Positions 52,265 through 60,995 of a stretch of DNA of 64,000 bases are shown piece after piece. This stretch comes from Streptomyces tirandamycinicus. GTDB taxonomy: Bacteria; Actinomycetota; Actinomycetes; Streptomycetales; Streptomycetaceae. The position numbers were made by a program, and so were the translations under genes. The stretch is from contig NZ_CP029188.1 in assembly GCF_003097515.1 (NCBI RefSeq), positions 4,847,001 to 4,911,000 of the forward strand, given 5' to 3'. Each line of letters starts with the position of its first letter. Position 1 is the first letter of the stretch. The notes beneath the pieces were generated by a model. That model ran no database searches. It was given only the letters and a program-made list of their open reading frames with translations, and was not told the origin of the DNA.

Positions 52265-53640
52265 CCGCGCTCACCCGGCCGGCCGGCCACGACCCGCGCA
52301 GCAGGCTGTACGACACCCTCGCCTCCCGCGTCGACATCGCGCGGAAGGTCGCCGCGGTGACGTCCCTGGACCGGCGGCAGCTCGACGCATGGGCGGCCCA
52401 GGCGCTCGCCGCGACCGTGGAGCACGCCTGCCGCAACTCCCCGTTCTACGCCGGCTTCGTACCGGCCGAGGTGGCCGGAGCGGTCGCCCGGGGCCGTCCG
52501 CACGCGTTCGAGGCCGTTCCCTTCACCACGCGCGAACACCTCTCCGCGGCCTATCCGCTCGGCATGCTCGCCGTACCGCGGCGTGAGGTCATCCGGTTCG
52601 ACGAGAGTTCCGGCACCGGCAACGGGCGCCCGATCGCGGCGTTCTTCACGATGGCGGACTGGCTGGAGAACAACCTCACCGTCGCCGGGCTGCTCGCCGC
52701 CGTGCTGGACGAGCGGGACGTCGCGGCCATCGCCGTCCCCTACGAGCTGGCCGGGGTCGGCCAGGACCTCGACCGCGCCATCGAGATCCTGGGGTGCACC
52801 ATCGTGCCGCTGGGCGCGGCCTCACCGTCCTGCACCCCGGACCGGATGGTCGACGCCCTGCGGCGGTCCGGCGCGACCACGCTGGTGTGCTCCGGAACGC
52901 GCGCCCTGTTCCTCGGCGAGATCGCTCGCCGCCGCGGCGTGGACCCGCGTCGCGACCTGCCGGTCTCGAAGATCCTCATGGCGGGGGAGGGCGCGTCGCC
53001 GGCCAAGAAGCGGCGCCTGGCCGACCAGTGGGACGCCGTCGCGTACTCGATGTTCGGCATGACCGAGACCAACACCCTGGCCATGTTCTGCCGGGAGCGC
53101 GAGCTGCACCTGGTGGAGACCCGCACGTTCTTCGAGGTGGTGGACCCGGCATCCGGCGAGCGGCTGCCGGACGGCTCGGCCGGTGAGCTGGCCGTGACGA
53201 CCCTGGCGAGCCGGGCCATGCCGCTGCTGCGCTACCGGACCGGCGACGTCTGCCGGATCGAGGCGGCGCCGTGCGGCTGCGGCTCCCCGCTGCGCCGGCT
53301 GCAGCACCGCGGCCGGATCGGCGACCGGATCCCGGTCGGCGGGCGCTGGACCTCCCAGCTGGAGATCGAGGACATCGTGCTGGGCGCCATGACCGCCGCG
53401 CCGTACTACTTCGCCTTCGACGTCGACGGGGACACCCTGGAGATCGCCCTGCCGCCGTCGAGCGGCGACGACGCGACCCGGGAGTCGATCGCGGCCGGCG
53501 TCCGCGACCGTCTCGGCGCGTCCACCAGATTCCGCCGGCTGGACACCGACCGGTTCGAGACGGCGCTGCGCACCTCGGCCAAGCCGACCATGCGCAACTT
53601 CCAAGCCCACGCGGGAGGGAGGGCCCGGGGTGAGGGTTGA
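52261..53640 (+). CDS. PaaK-like adenylate-forming ligase
   Basis: A 459-residue member of the phenylacetate-CoA ligase (PaaK)/coenzyme F390 synthetase group. It carries the phosphate-binding motif DESSGTGNGRP, the YSMFGMTETN motif (A5) and YRTGDV (A7), then a C-terminal mini-domain with the RIGDRIPVGG segment. It probably activates an aryl or other carboxylate as an acyl-adenylate. Neighbouring BtrH-like proteins could take the acyl product. ATG 52261 overlaps the previous stop; it overlaps the ferredoxin gene by 11 bp. Confidence 0.82.
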   Translation: MTALTRPAGHDPRSRLYDTLASRVDIARKVAAVTSLDRRQLDAWAAQALAATVEHACRNSPFYAGFVPAEVAGAVARGRPHAFEAVPFTTREHLSAAYPLGMLAVPRREVIRFDESSGTGNGRPIAAFFTMADWLENNLTVAGLLAAVLDERDVAAIAVPYELAGVGQDLDRAIEILGCTIVPLGAASPSCTPDRMVDALRRSGATTLVCSGTRALFLGEIARRRGVDPRRDLPVSKILMAGEGASPAKKRRLADQWDAVAYSMFGMTETNTLAMFCRERELHLVETRTFFEVVDPASGERLPDGSAGELAVTTLASRAMPLLRYRTGDVCRIEAAPCGCGSPLRRLQHRGRIGDRIPVGGRWTSQLEIEDIVLGAMTAAPYYFAFDVDGDTLEIALPPSSGDDATRESIAAGVRDRLGASTRFRRLDTDRFETALRTSAKPTMRNFQAHAGGRARGEG

Positions 53641-53878
53641 ACTGCCGCTTCCCACGCGCGTGCCGATCGACGGGCGCTTCGAGATCGACGACACGTGCAT
53701 CGACTGCAAGCTCTGCAACGACCTGGCGCCGGAGAACTTCGACGCGGATCTCGACAACGACGTCCACTACGTGTGCAAGCAGCCCGAGACACCCGACGAG
53801 CTGGAACGGGTCCTCGACGCGTTCGAATCCTGCCCCACCGAATCGATCCGGTACTCAGCTGGGCCTACTGAGGAGTGA
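53630..53878 (+). CDS. Single-cluster [4Fe-4S] ferredoxin
   Basis: An 82-residue ferredoxin. Cysteines C23, C26 and C29 (TCIDCKLC) with C68 in ESCPTESI fit one [4Fe-4S] cluster; C49 is extra. It begins GTG 53630, behind GGGAGGGAGGG, inside the end of the adenylating gene. It could pass electrons to the molybdenum enzyme or to another cluster oxidoreductase. Confidence 0.85.
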   Translation: MRVELPLPTRVPIDGRFEIDDTCIDCKLCNDLAPENFDADLDNDVHYVCKQPETPDELERVLDAFESCPTESIRYSAGPTEE

Positions 53879-53885
53879 TGGCGCA

Positions 53886-55355
53886 ATGTCAAGCCTGGAC
53901 GACCCGGTGGCGGCCGACGCGTGCCCCGGCCGGCGGCAGACGACCGAACTGGGGCCGGTGGCCGAGAGCTACGACCAGCTGCACCGCATCGACCTGATCG
54001 GCGAGGCGCGCTCCGCCCGAGGGGTGCCCGAGGGCACCTACGACTCGACGGTGTGCGCGGTGTTCCAGGCGTCGGAGGTGTGCCTGCTCAACCTGGCCCG
54101 GCTGGCGCGGCGGACGCAGGCGCGCGTACTCGCCGACGACATCCCGGCGGCGTCCCGGTACGTCCAGTGGGCCGTAGGGTTCCACCGGCTGCTGCGCGGG
54201 CTCGGCACGGTGATGTTCCACGCCCGCGGCATCTTCGGAGCCGGCGCGTCCGCGGGGACCGCGGCCCTCAGCATCTCCGAGTCCGCGGGCTACGCCTCCT
54301 ACGTCGACGCGCTCAGGGGACTGGAGGACGCGGCCAGGGGCTCGCTGATGGCCGGTGCGCCCGAGCTGACCCGCTCCACCATCGCCACCGGGAGCATCGA
54401 CGACCCGCTGTACCGCGTGCTGCACGGCATCCGGATCGGCTGCCACGACGCCACCAAGTGGGAGAGCGACCTCACCGCCGTGCCCGTCGGGGCGGGCCGG
54501 AGCACCGACGAGCTGATCTCCGCCGAGACACTGGCGCAGGCGGTCGCCGCGACCGAACTGGACGCGGGCACCATGCACGGCGAGTTCGTCGCCCTGCACC
54601 AGGTCCCGGAGATCCTCTGCGCCGAGGCCAACGACCACCTCGAAATCGCCATCCGGGCGATCCGCGCATCGGCCCTGAGCCGGGCCGCGCAGCACCTCGC
54701 GGCCTGCCGGGAGCTGCTCGACCCGGTGGTCGAGGCGCAGCGGGTGATGGCCGAGCACCTGGCGACCGGCGAGTACCACGAGTTCCGGACGAACCTGGGA
54801 CCCGCGAGCGGCACCCATTCGCTGGCGATCAAGCAGCACATGTTCCGTGACCTGTTCAAGCACATGTGGAACGACCTCGAGGCCTGGCTGCGCTCGCTCG
54901 GCGAGGCGTCGCTCGAGGAGACCGTCCGGGACATCGACGCACGCCGCCACGACGATCCGGAGACATGGCTGCGGCACACCGTCGTCGACCGGGCCTTCCA
55001 GCTGCACTCCGCCCACCAGCAGTGGCGGCACGAGCATCTGCACATGCCCCGCAACTGCCTGGGCAGCGGCGGGACCAAGTCCATGATCGGCATTCCGGAC
55101 GGTCCCCAGGCGGTCTACAAGATGCGGGACGCGGCCAACGCGCAGCACTCGCTGGCCGCGATCCACCGGGCCCGCCGGACGAGTCTGGCGAACGCCGTGC
55201 CGGACTCGCCGCTGGCCAAACTCATCACCGATCCCAGCTCGCTCGACTCCGACCTGATGCGGGTCGTGGGCGAGGCGACCCGCGAGTACTTCCCCCAGGT
55301 GCAAGAGCAGAGCTATCAGCCGTTCCGGTCCGGTGCGGCCGAGCGGACCCCGTAG
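53886..55355 (+). CDS. Tryptophan 2,3-dioxygenase-like haem protein
   Basis: A 489-residue protein whose second half resembles the tryptophan 2,3-dioxygenase superfamily: HEFRTNLGPASGTHSLAI matches the FRxxLxPASGxQS motif at residue ~298, and WRHEHLHMPRNCLGSGGTKS (residues ~380-400) matches the haem-pocket region ending in GTGG. The N-terminal 200 residues are helical and not typical. In this cluster it is more likely a dedicated oxidase or monooxygenase, as in PrnB- or MarE-like relatives, than part of kynurenine breakdown. ATG 53886 follows GAGGAG; family call is moderate. Confidence 0.62.
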   Translation: MSSLDDPVAADACPGRRQTTELGPVAESYDQLHRIDLIGEARSARGVPEGTYDSTVCAVFQASEVCLLNLARLARRTQARVLADDIPAASRYVQWAVGFHRLLRGLGTVMFHARGIFGAGASAGTAALSISESAGYASYVDALRGLEDAARGSLMAGAPELTRSTIATGSIDDPLYRVLHGIRIGCHDATKWESDLTAVPVGAGRSTDELISAETLAQAVAATELDAGTMHGEFVALHQVPEILCAEANDHLEIAIRAIRASALSRAAQHLAACRELLDPVVEAQRVMAEHLATGEYHEFRTNLGPASGTHSLAIKQHMFRDLFKHMWNDLEAWLRSLGEASLEETVRDIDARRHDDPETWLRHTVVDRAFQLHSAHQQWRHEHLHMPRNCLGSGGTKSMIGIPDGPQAVYKMRDAANAQHSLAAIHRARRTSLANAVPDSPLAKLITDPSSLDSDLMRVVGEATREYFPQVQEQSYQPFRSGAAERTP

Positions 55356-55366
55356 GAGTGCCGACG

Positions 55367-56869
55367 GTGACCACCGCAGAATCCCAAGCCTCTGACAGCG
55401 TCCCACCCGTGGCCGGGACCGCCCTGCCGCCGGGCTCGCCCGGCGGAGCCTGGCGAGGGTCCGACTACGTCGCCAGCATCAAGGACGAGCGGGAGGTCTG
55501 GTGCGACGGGCGCAGGGTCGACGTGACCGGCGACCCGGGCTTCCAGCCCATGCTGTCCACGCTGGCCGGCCTGTACGACGCCCAGCACCGGCCCGACCGG
55601 GCGGACGAGATGCTCCACCGGTCGGACACCTCCGGCAACCTGGTGAGCCTGTCGTACCTGGCACCGGCCGACCGAGACGGCCTCAGCCGCAAGTGGGCCA
55701 ACTCCCACCGCTGGGTGGAGGCCTCCTACGGCCAGCTCTCCCGGGTGCCCGACTTCATGTCGAACGTGGTGGTCGGCCTGTACGACTTCCGGTTCCAGCT
55801 CGCCGAGGTCGACCCGGAGTTCGGGCGCAACGCCGAGGACTACTACCACTACTGCCGGGAGAACGACCTCGCACTCACCCACGGCCTGGGCGACCCGCAG
55901 ATCGACCGTTCCTCGACCCCCGCCGAACGGCCCGAGCTGGGGCTGAGGGTGGTGCGGCGCGGCGCCGACGGCATCGTCGTGCGGGGAGCCAAGCAGATCG
56001 CCACCCTCGCGCCGTACGCACACGAGGTGCTCGTCTACCTGTCGCCCGCGAACTACCTGCGCGAGGACCCCAGCTACGTCTGCTGGTTCGCCGCTCCCCT
56101 GGCGACGCCGGGCCTTCGCGTCCTGTGCCGCAGGCCGTACGCCGACGGCTCCGGTGGCCTCGCCGCGCACTACGACGAGCAGGACGCCATGCTGGTGTTC
56201 GACGACGTGTTCATCCCGATGAACCGGGTCTTCCTGCTCGACGACTCCCAGACGGCCGTCCGCGGCTTCGGCGAGCTGAACAAGTGGTCGCTCTACACCG
56301 GCCAGCTGCGCTACTACCACCGGCTGCGCACCCTGCTCGGTGTCGCGTCGCTGATGGCCCAGGCGATCGGCGTCCACACGTTCCGGCAGGTGACGGACCT
56401 GCTCGGCGAGCTCACCTCGTACGTCGAGATCGTGCGGCTCGGTCTGGCCGCGATCGACGCAGAGAGCCGGCCCACCGCCTCGGGCCTGCTCGCCCCGGGC
56501 CCGACGGCCGCGCTCGACGCCGTCGCCGGCCGCTTCTCGACACGGGCCTCGGAGATCATCCGGCAGATCGGCGCGTCCGGCCTGATCACGCAGCCCTCGG
56601 AGGCCGACCTGGCCACCCCCGAGCTGCGCGCGGTGCTGGACACGTACATGTGCGGGCGGGAGACGAGCGCGGACGAGAAGTCCCGGATCTTCCGGCTCGC
56701 CGCCGATCTGGCCGTCGACCGCTTCGGGATGCGCCAGGAGCTCTACGAGACGTGGAACCGCGGTGATCCCGCCCGGGTCCGCTCGATGCTCTACGCCCGG
56801 TATCCCGACCTGCAGCGCTGCGAAACCCAGGCCCGCGACCTGGCCGAAGGGCGGAAAGACAACTCATGA
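55367..56869 (+). CDS. HpaB-type FADH2-dependent aromatic monooxygenase
   Basis: A 500-residue member of the 4-hydroxyphenylacetate 3-hydroxylase (HpaB) family, which ortho-hydroxylates phenols with reduced FAD. Typical features are SYLAPADRDGLSRK, a central ENDLALTHGLGDPQIDRS segment with RGAKQIATLAPYAHE, and a C-terminal helical domain including TSADEKSRIFRLAADL. Length fits the family. It needs a partner reductase, which the next gene supplies as a fused domain. GTG 55367 is chosen because TAGGAG lies eight bases before it; its stop overlaps the next start (ATGA). Confidence 0.86.
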   Translation: MTTAESQASDSVPPVAGTALPPGSPGGAWRGSDYVASIKDEREVWCDGRRVDVTGDPGFQPMLSTLAGLYDAQHRPDRADEMLHRSDTSGNLVSLSYLAPADRDGLSRKWANSHRWVEASYGQLSRVPDFMSNVVVGLYDFRFQLAEVDPEFGRNAEDYYHYCRENDLALTHGLGDPQIDRSSTPAERPELGLRVVRRGADGIVVRGAKQIATLAPYAHEVLVYLSPANYLREDPSYVCWFAAPLATPGLRVLCRRPYADGSGGLAAHYDEQDAMLVFDDVFIPMNRVFLLDDSQTAVRGFGELNKWSLYTGQLRYYHRLRTLLGVASLMAQAIGVHTFRQVTDLLGELTSYVEIVRLGLAAIDAESRPTASGLLAPGPTAALDAVAGRFSTRASEIIRQIGASGLITQPSEADLATPELRAVLDTYMCGRETSADEKSRIFRLAADLAVDRFGMRQELYETWNRGDPARVRSMLYARYPDLQRCETQARDLAEGRKDNS

Positions 56870-59800
56870 GTTTCGACAGCATTCGACTCGAAGGAGTCAC
56901 GACCCACAACCTGCGGTCGGTCGACGTCTCCTTCCCCAAGGGGAAGCTGGTCGTCGCCGCGGGCGTCTCGGGATCGGGCAAGTCGTCCCTGGTCATCGAC
57001 ACCCTCTTCGAGCACTCGAAGACGCTCTACCTGGGCGCCCTGTCCAGCAAGTCCCTCGACATGGGCGACGGCGACTACCAGTTCGACCGGATCGCGGGGA
57101 CGCAGCCCCCGGTGGCGCTGCGCCAGCGCGACGGCGGCTCCTCCAATCCCCGCTCGACCGTGGGCACCCTCACCGGTCTCGACGGGCTGTACCGGCTGCT
57201 GTTCGGCGCCGGTTCGCGGCCGGTCTGCCCCGCCTGCCTCGGCCCGACCGGCCCCGACCTGTTCTGCGACGACTGCGGCTGCTTCGCCGAACCCCACTCC
57301 GCCAAGCACTTCAGCCCGAACCGCAAGGAAGGCAAGTGCCTCCGGTGCGACGGCATCGGCGAACTCGTCGGCTTCTCACTGGACAAGATCATCCCGGACC
57401 GGTCCAGGACACTCACCGAGATCTGGAACGGCGCCGACCCCGGGACGTTCGCCGTTCCCAACGTACGCAAGGCCTTCGAGGCGATGGCCGCGGACATCGG
57501 CCTGGACCTCGACCTGCCGTTCGAGAAGCTCGGCCCGGAGCAGACCGAGCGGGTGCTGCACGGCTCCGACACGGTCTACACCCTCAAGATCCGCAAGGTC
57601 ACCAACGACTTCCGCTTCGAGGGCATCCTGGGCTTCCTGGAACGCGCGTACCGCAACGCGTCGTCGGCCGCCCGCAAGAACGCCTTCGCCAACTACCTCG
57701 GGCGGGAGGTCTGCCCCGGATGCCACGGGGGCCGGCTGCGCCCCGAGTCGCTGCGGGCGACGGTCGCCGGGCACACCTTCCACGACTTCCAGAGCGACGA
57801 GCTGTCGCGCTCGATCACCCGGCTGCGCGACGGCCTCTCCTCGGGCGGCGTTCCGGCGCAGGTCCGTGAACTCGCCTCCGCGATCGTCAAGCAGAGCGCG
57901 AACATCGAGGGCGTCGGCCTGGGGCACCTGCAGCTGCAGCGGCCGGTCACCACCCTCTCCGGCGGCGAGCTGCAGCGGCTGCTGCTGGCGCAGCATCTGG
58001 CCAGCGACCTGACCGGGGTCATGTACGTCCTGGACGAACCCACCGCCGGTCTGCACGAGGCCGACACCGGGAAGATCCTCGACTCACTGCGACGGCTGCG
58101 CGACCTGGGGAACACGGTCATCGTCATCGAGCACGACGAGTCGGTGATCCGGGCCGCCGACTGGATCGTCGAACTGGGGCCCGGGGCCGGATCCCGCGGC
58201 GGCGAGATCGTCTTCGAGGGCCGGTTCGCCGACCTGCTGACCTCCGGTGACTCGCCGACGGCGACCGCGATGCTGTCGGACGGTCCGTCGCGGGCGAAGG
58301 CCGACCTCACCGGCGCGCACTGGCTCGAGGTGCGCGGCATCACCCGCAACAACGTCCTGGACCAGACCGCGAGGTTCCCGCTCGGCGGGCTGACCTGCGT
58401 CTCCGGCGTGTCCGGCGCGGGCAAGAGCTCACTGGTGGCGGGCATCCACGACGCGGTCTCCCGGGCCATCGCCCGGCGGCCGGCGGGTACCCGGGCCGGG
58501 ACCGCCGGCATCGAGGGAGCCGAGGCGCTGGACGACGTCATCCACGTCCAGCAGCGCCCGATCGGCCGCTCCAGCCGGAGCACCCTCGTCACCTACATCG
58601 GCATCAGCGACCACATCCGCGACGCCTTCGCCGGCAGCGCCGACGCGGTCGAACGCGGCCTCGCCCGTGCCGAGTTCAGCCCCAACGTCGCCGGCGGGCG
58701 TTGCGAGGCCTGCAAGGGGCTGGGGCTGGCCGAGATCGAGATGACCCTGTTCAAGAGCGAGTTCATCGTCTGCCCCGAGTGCGACGGCCGCCGGTTCCAG
58801 GAACACGTCCTCCAGGTGCGGCTCAACGGGAAGAGCATCCACGACGTGCTGTCGATGACCGTCGAGGACGCGCTCGGGTGGTTCGACGCCAAGAGCCACC
58901 CCAAGGTCGTCCAGGCGCTCGGCGTACTGGACGAGTTCGGGCTGGGCTACCTGCAGCTCGGCTGCTCGACGACCACCCTCTCCGGTGGCGAGGCACAGCG
59001 GCTCAACCTGGCCGGGGAACTGCTCAAGCAGCGCCGGAGCCGCACCCTGTTCATCTTCGACGAGCCGACGCGCGGCCTGCACTCAGCCGACATCCGCCAT
59101 CTGCTGGCCCTGTTCCAGCGGCTGATCTCCACCGGCAACACCGTCGTGGTCATCGAGCACAACGTGAAGGTGATCGCCATCGCCGACTGGGTGATCGACC
59201 TGGGGCCCGGCGCCGGCCGCGAAGGCGGCCGGGTGGTGCACAGCGGAACCCCGGAGGAACTCGCCGCCAACCCGGCCAGCGTGACCGGCCGGTTCGTCCG
59301 CGGGCTGCGCGACGAACCCGGCGCGGCCGGGACCGGGCCCGACCCCGCCGGCGGCGGGCAGCCGGGTACGGCGGCGAGCCTCGGCGTCATCGGCGAGCTG
59401 CTGCCGAGGGCCGTCACCGTGGTCGCCGGCACGGCGCGGCCGTCCGAGCAGGACGGGCCGACCCCGTACGGACTGGTCATCGGCTCGCTCACCGTCGTCT
59501 CCGACGAACTCGCCCTGATCGGCTTCCTGGTGCGCTCGCGCAGCACCAGCTGGACCGCCATCGCCGACACCGGCCGGTTCTGCGTCAACATCCTCGGCGA
59601 GGACCAGGGCGACGTGTCCGACGCCTTCTCGCAGGGCAGGCCCGACGGCCGCTTCGACGCCCTGTCGTGGACGCCGTCGGCCAACGGCTGCCCCCGGCTC
59701 TCCGGCGCCGTCGGCACCATCGACTGCAGCCTGAAGTCCACCTACCGGATCGGCGACCACGAGTTCGTCCTGGCGACGGTCGTCAACGTCGACATGGAGG

Positions 59801-59895
59801 CCGGCACCGACCGCCGGCCACTGCTGCGCGCCGAACCGGACGACAGCGTTCCCGACGACCACGGGTGGCGCCGATTCGCCCGGGAGGCCAGGTGA
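56866..59895 (+). CDS. UvrA-like ABC protein fused to a flavin reductase domain
   Basis: A 1009-residue fusion. Residues ~1-815 are UvrA-like: two ABC units with Walker A GVSGSGKSSL and GVSGAGKSSL, signatures LSGGELQR and LSGGEAQR, Walker B VLDEPTAGLH and IFDEPTRGLH, and zinc sites CPACLG, CPGCHGG and CEACKGLG/CPECDGRRF. It is shorter than DNA-repair UvrA and resembles drug self-resistance types such as DrrC. After a Gly/Pro-rich linker (~816-838) residues ~840-1009 are a flavin reductase domain (LPRAVTVVAGTA ... SRSTSWTAIADTGRFCVNIL ... FDALSW). It directly follows the HpaB-type gene with 4-bp overlap. Confidence 0.85.
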   Translation: MSFDSIRLEGVTTHNLRSVDVSFPKGKLVVAAGVSGSGKSSLVIDTLFEHSKTLYLGALSSKSLDMGDGDYQFDRIAGTQPPVALRQRDGGSSNPRSTVGTLTGLDGLYRLLFGAGSRPVCPACLGPTGPDLFCDDCGCFAEPHSAKHFSPNRKEGKCLRCDGIGELVGFSLDKIIPDRSRTLTEIWNGADPGTFAVPNVRKAFEAMAADIGLDLDLPFEKLGPEQTERVLHGSDTVYTLKIRKVTNDFRFEGILGFLERAYRNASSAARKNAFANYLGREVCPGCHGGRLRPESLRATVAGHTFHDFQSDELSRSITRLRDGLSSGGVPAQVRELASAIVKQSANIEGVGLGHLQLQRPVTTLSGGELQRLLLAQHLASDLTGVMYVLDEPTAGLHEADTGKILDSLRRLRDLGNTVIVIEHDESVIRAADWIVELGPGAGSRGGEIVFEGRFADLLTSGDSPTATAMLSDGPSRAKADLTGAHWLEVRGITRNNVLDQTARFPLGGLTCVSGVSGAGKSSLVAGIHDAVSRAIARRPAGTRAGTAGIEGAEALDDVIHVQQRPIGRSSRSTLVTYIGISDHIRDAFAGSADAVERGLARAEFSPNVAGGRCEACKGLGLAEIEMTLFKSEFIVCPECDGRRFQEHVLQVRLNGKSIHDVLSMTVEDALGWFDAKSHPKVVQALGVLDEFGLGYLQLGCSTTTLSGGEAQRLNLAGELLKQRRSRTLFIFDEPTRGLHSADIRHLLALFQRLISTGNTVVVIEHNVKVIAIADWVIDLGPGAGREGGRVVHSGTPEELAANPASVTGRFVRGLRDEPGAAGTGPDPAGGGQPGTAASLGVIGELLPRAVTVVAGTARPSEQDGPTPYGLVIGSLTVVSDELALIGFLVRSRSTSWTAIADTGRFCVNILGEDQGDVSDAFSQGRPDGRFDALSWTPSANGCPRLSGAVGTIDCSLKSTYRIGDHEFVLATVVNVDMEAGTDRRPLLRAEPDDSVPDDHGWRRFAREAR

Positions 59896-60926
59896 CCGTG
59901 ACCATGTCCATCGCAGCGCACTACGAGCAGTTCCTGGAGCTGCTCGGCCGAGACCCGGGCAGCACGCCGGACGGCCGCGACACGGTCCGCGCGCGCTACG
60001 GCGAACGGGTCGACCCCTCCGGCGGATCGCAGCCGATCGTGCTGATGCGCGACGAGTGGATCCGGAACCAGATCGACCTGACGCTGGCGCTGGGCCGGCT
60101 GCTGACCGAGGACGACGTCGTGGTCTCGGCCGTGCCGTACGAACTGTCGTTCATCGGCGCCGAGGTGGACCGGGTGATCGAGATGGTCGGCGCCTCGGTG
60201 ATCAGTGTCGGGACGAGCGGGACCATCTGCCCGATGCCGCGGCTGCTCGGCCTGATCGAGCAGTACGAGGTGACGGCGCTGGTGTGCTCGCCGGCCTTCG
60301 CCGCGGAGCTGGCGAGCCTCGCGGTCTCGCTCGGGCAGCGGCCGCCGCACTCGACGATCCGGATGATCGTTTGCGTGGGGGAGGTCTGCTCCACCGAGCG
60401 CCTGGAGCACGTCGGCGCCGCCTGGGCGGCCAAGACCTCCGCCCTCTACGGCACGCCGTCGACACCGACGGTGGCCGTCGCCTGCGAGCACGGCGCACTG
60501 CACCTGTGCGACCACCGGCTGCGCGCGGAGGTCCGGGACGGGCCGCGCGGCGAACTGCTGCTGGACGGCCGGCCGACCGGTGAGCTCGCCGAGCTGTGGC
60601 CGGCGGACCGCGGCTGCCACTGCGGCGCCGCGGGCCGGGTCCTGGTCCCGCTCGGGCGGGTGGCCGCGGCGATACCCGGACCGCACGGCCTGGTCTCCGC
60701 CGCCGACGTGGAGCGGATCGTGTTCGGCCACACCGGGCTCGCGCCGCACTTCGCCTGCGACGTCAGGGACGGCACCTTCCATGTCACCTGTGCCGCGACC
60801 GACCCGGAGACGGTGGCCGACGGCGCGGTACGGCGGTCGATCCGCAGCGGGATCGCCGACGCGCTCGGGGTCGCGGCCGAGGTCACGATCGTCGACGTGA
60901 AGGACTGGAGCACCGCCACGACATGA
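59892..60926 (+). CDS. Truncated, probably inactive PaaK-like adenylation paralogue
   Basis: A 344-residue relative of the enzyme at 52261, about 115 residues shorter and lacking its N-terminal region. The pair aligns at AVPYELSFIGAEVDRVIEMVG and AVPYELAGVGQDLDRAIEILG. The phosphate-binding motif is eroded to DPSGGSQPI and YRTGD is replaced by LWPADRGCHCG, so adenylation is doubtful. It may act as a binding or regulatory partner. GTG 59892 lies in the stop of the UvrA-flavin reductase gene; GTG 59898 and ATG 59904 are alternatives. A 69-bp gap follows. Confidence 0.7.
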   Translation: MTVTMSIAAHYEQFLELLGRDPGSTPDGRDTVRARYGERVDPSGGSQPIVLMRDEWIRNQIDLTLALGRLLTEDDVVVSAVPYELSFIGAEVDRVIEMVGASVISVGTSGTICPMPRLLGLIEQYEVTALVCSPAFAAELASLAVSLGQRPPHSTIRMIVCVGEVCSTERLEHVGAAWAAKTSALYGTPSTPTVAVACEHGALHLCDHRLRAEVRDGPRGELLLDGRPTGELAELWPADRGCHCGAAGRVLVPLGRVAAAIPGPHGLVSAADVERIVFGHTGLAPHFACDVRDGTFHVTCAATDPETVADGAVRRSIRSGIADALGVAAEVTIVDVKDWSTATT

Positions 60927-60995
60927 CCCGCACCCGGTCGCGGCGAGCAGCCGCCGCGGCCGATCCACCGGTGGCATCCCGAGGAGACGAGACGT

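Noticed and set aside
53886..55355. Kynurenine pathway role for the TDO-like gene
   Set aside because: No kynureninase, formamidase or kynurenine monooxygenase gene is present in the cluster, and the protein is longer and divergent.
56866..59895. Housekeeping UvrA
   Set aside because: The UvrA-like part is shorter than repair UvrA, carries a fused reductase domain, and sits in a metabolite cluster.
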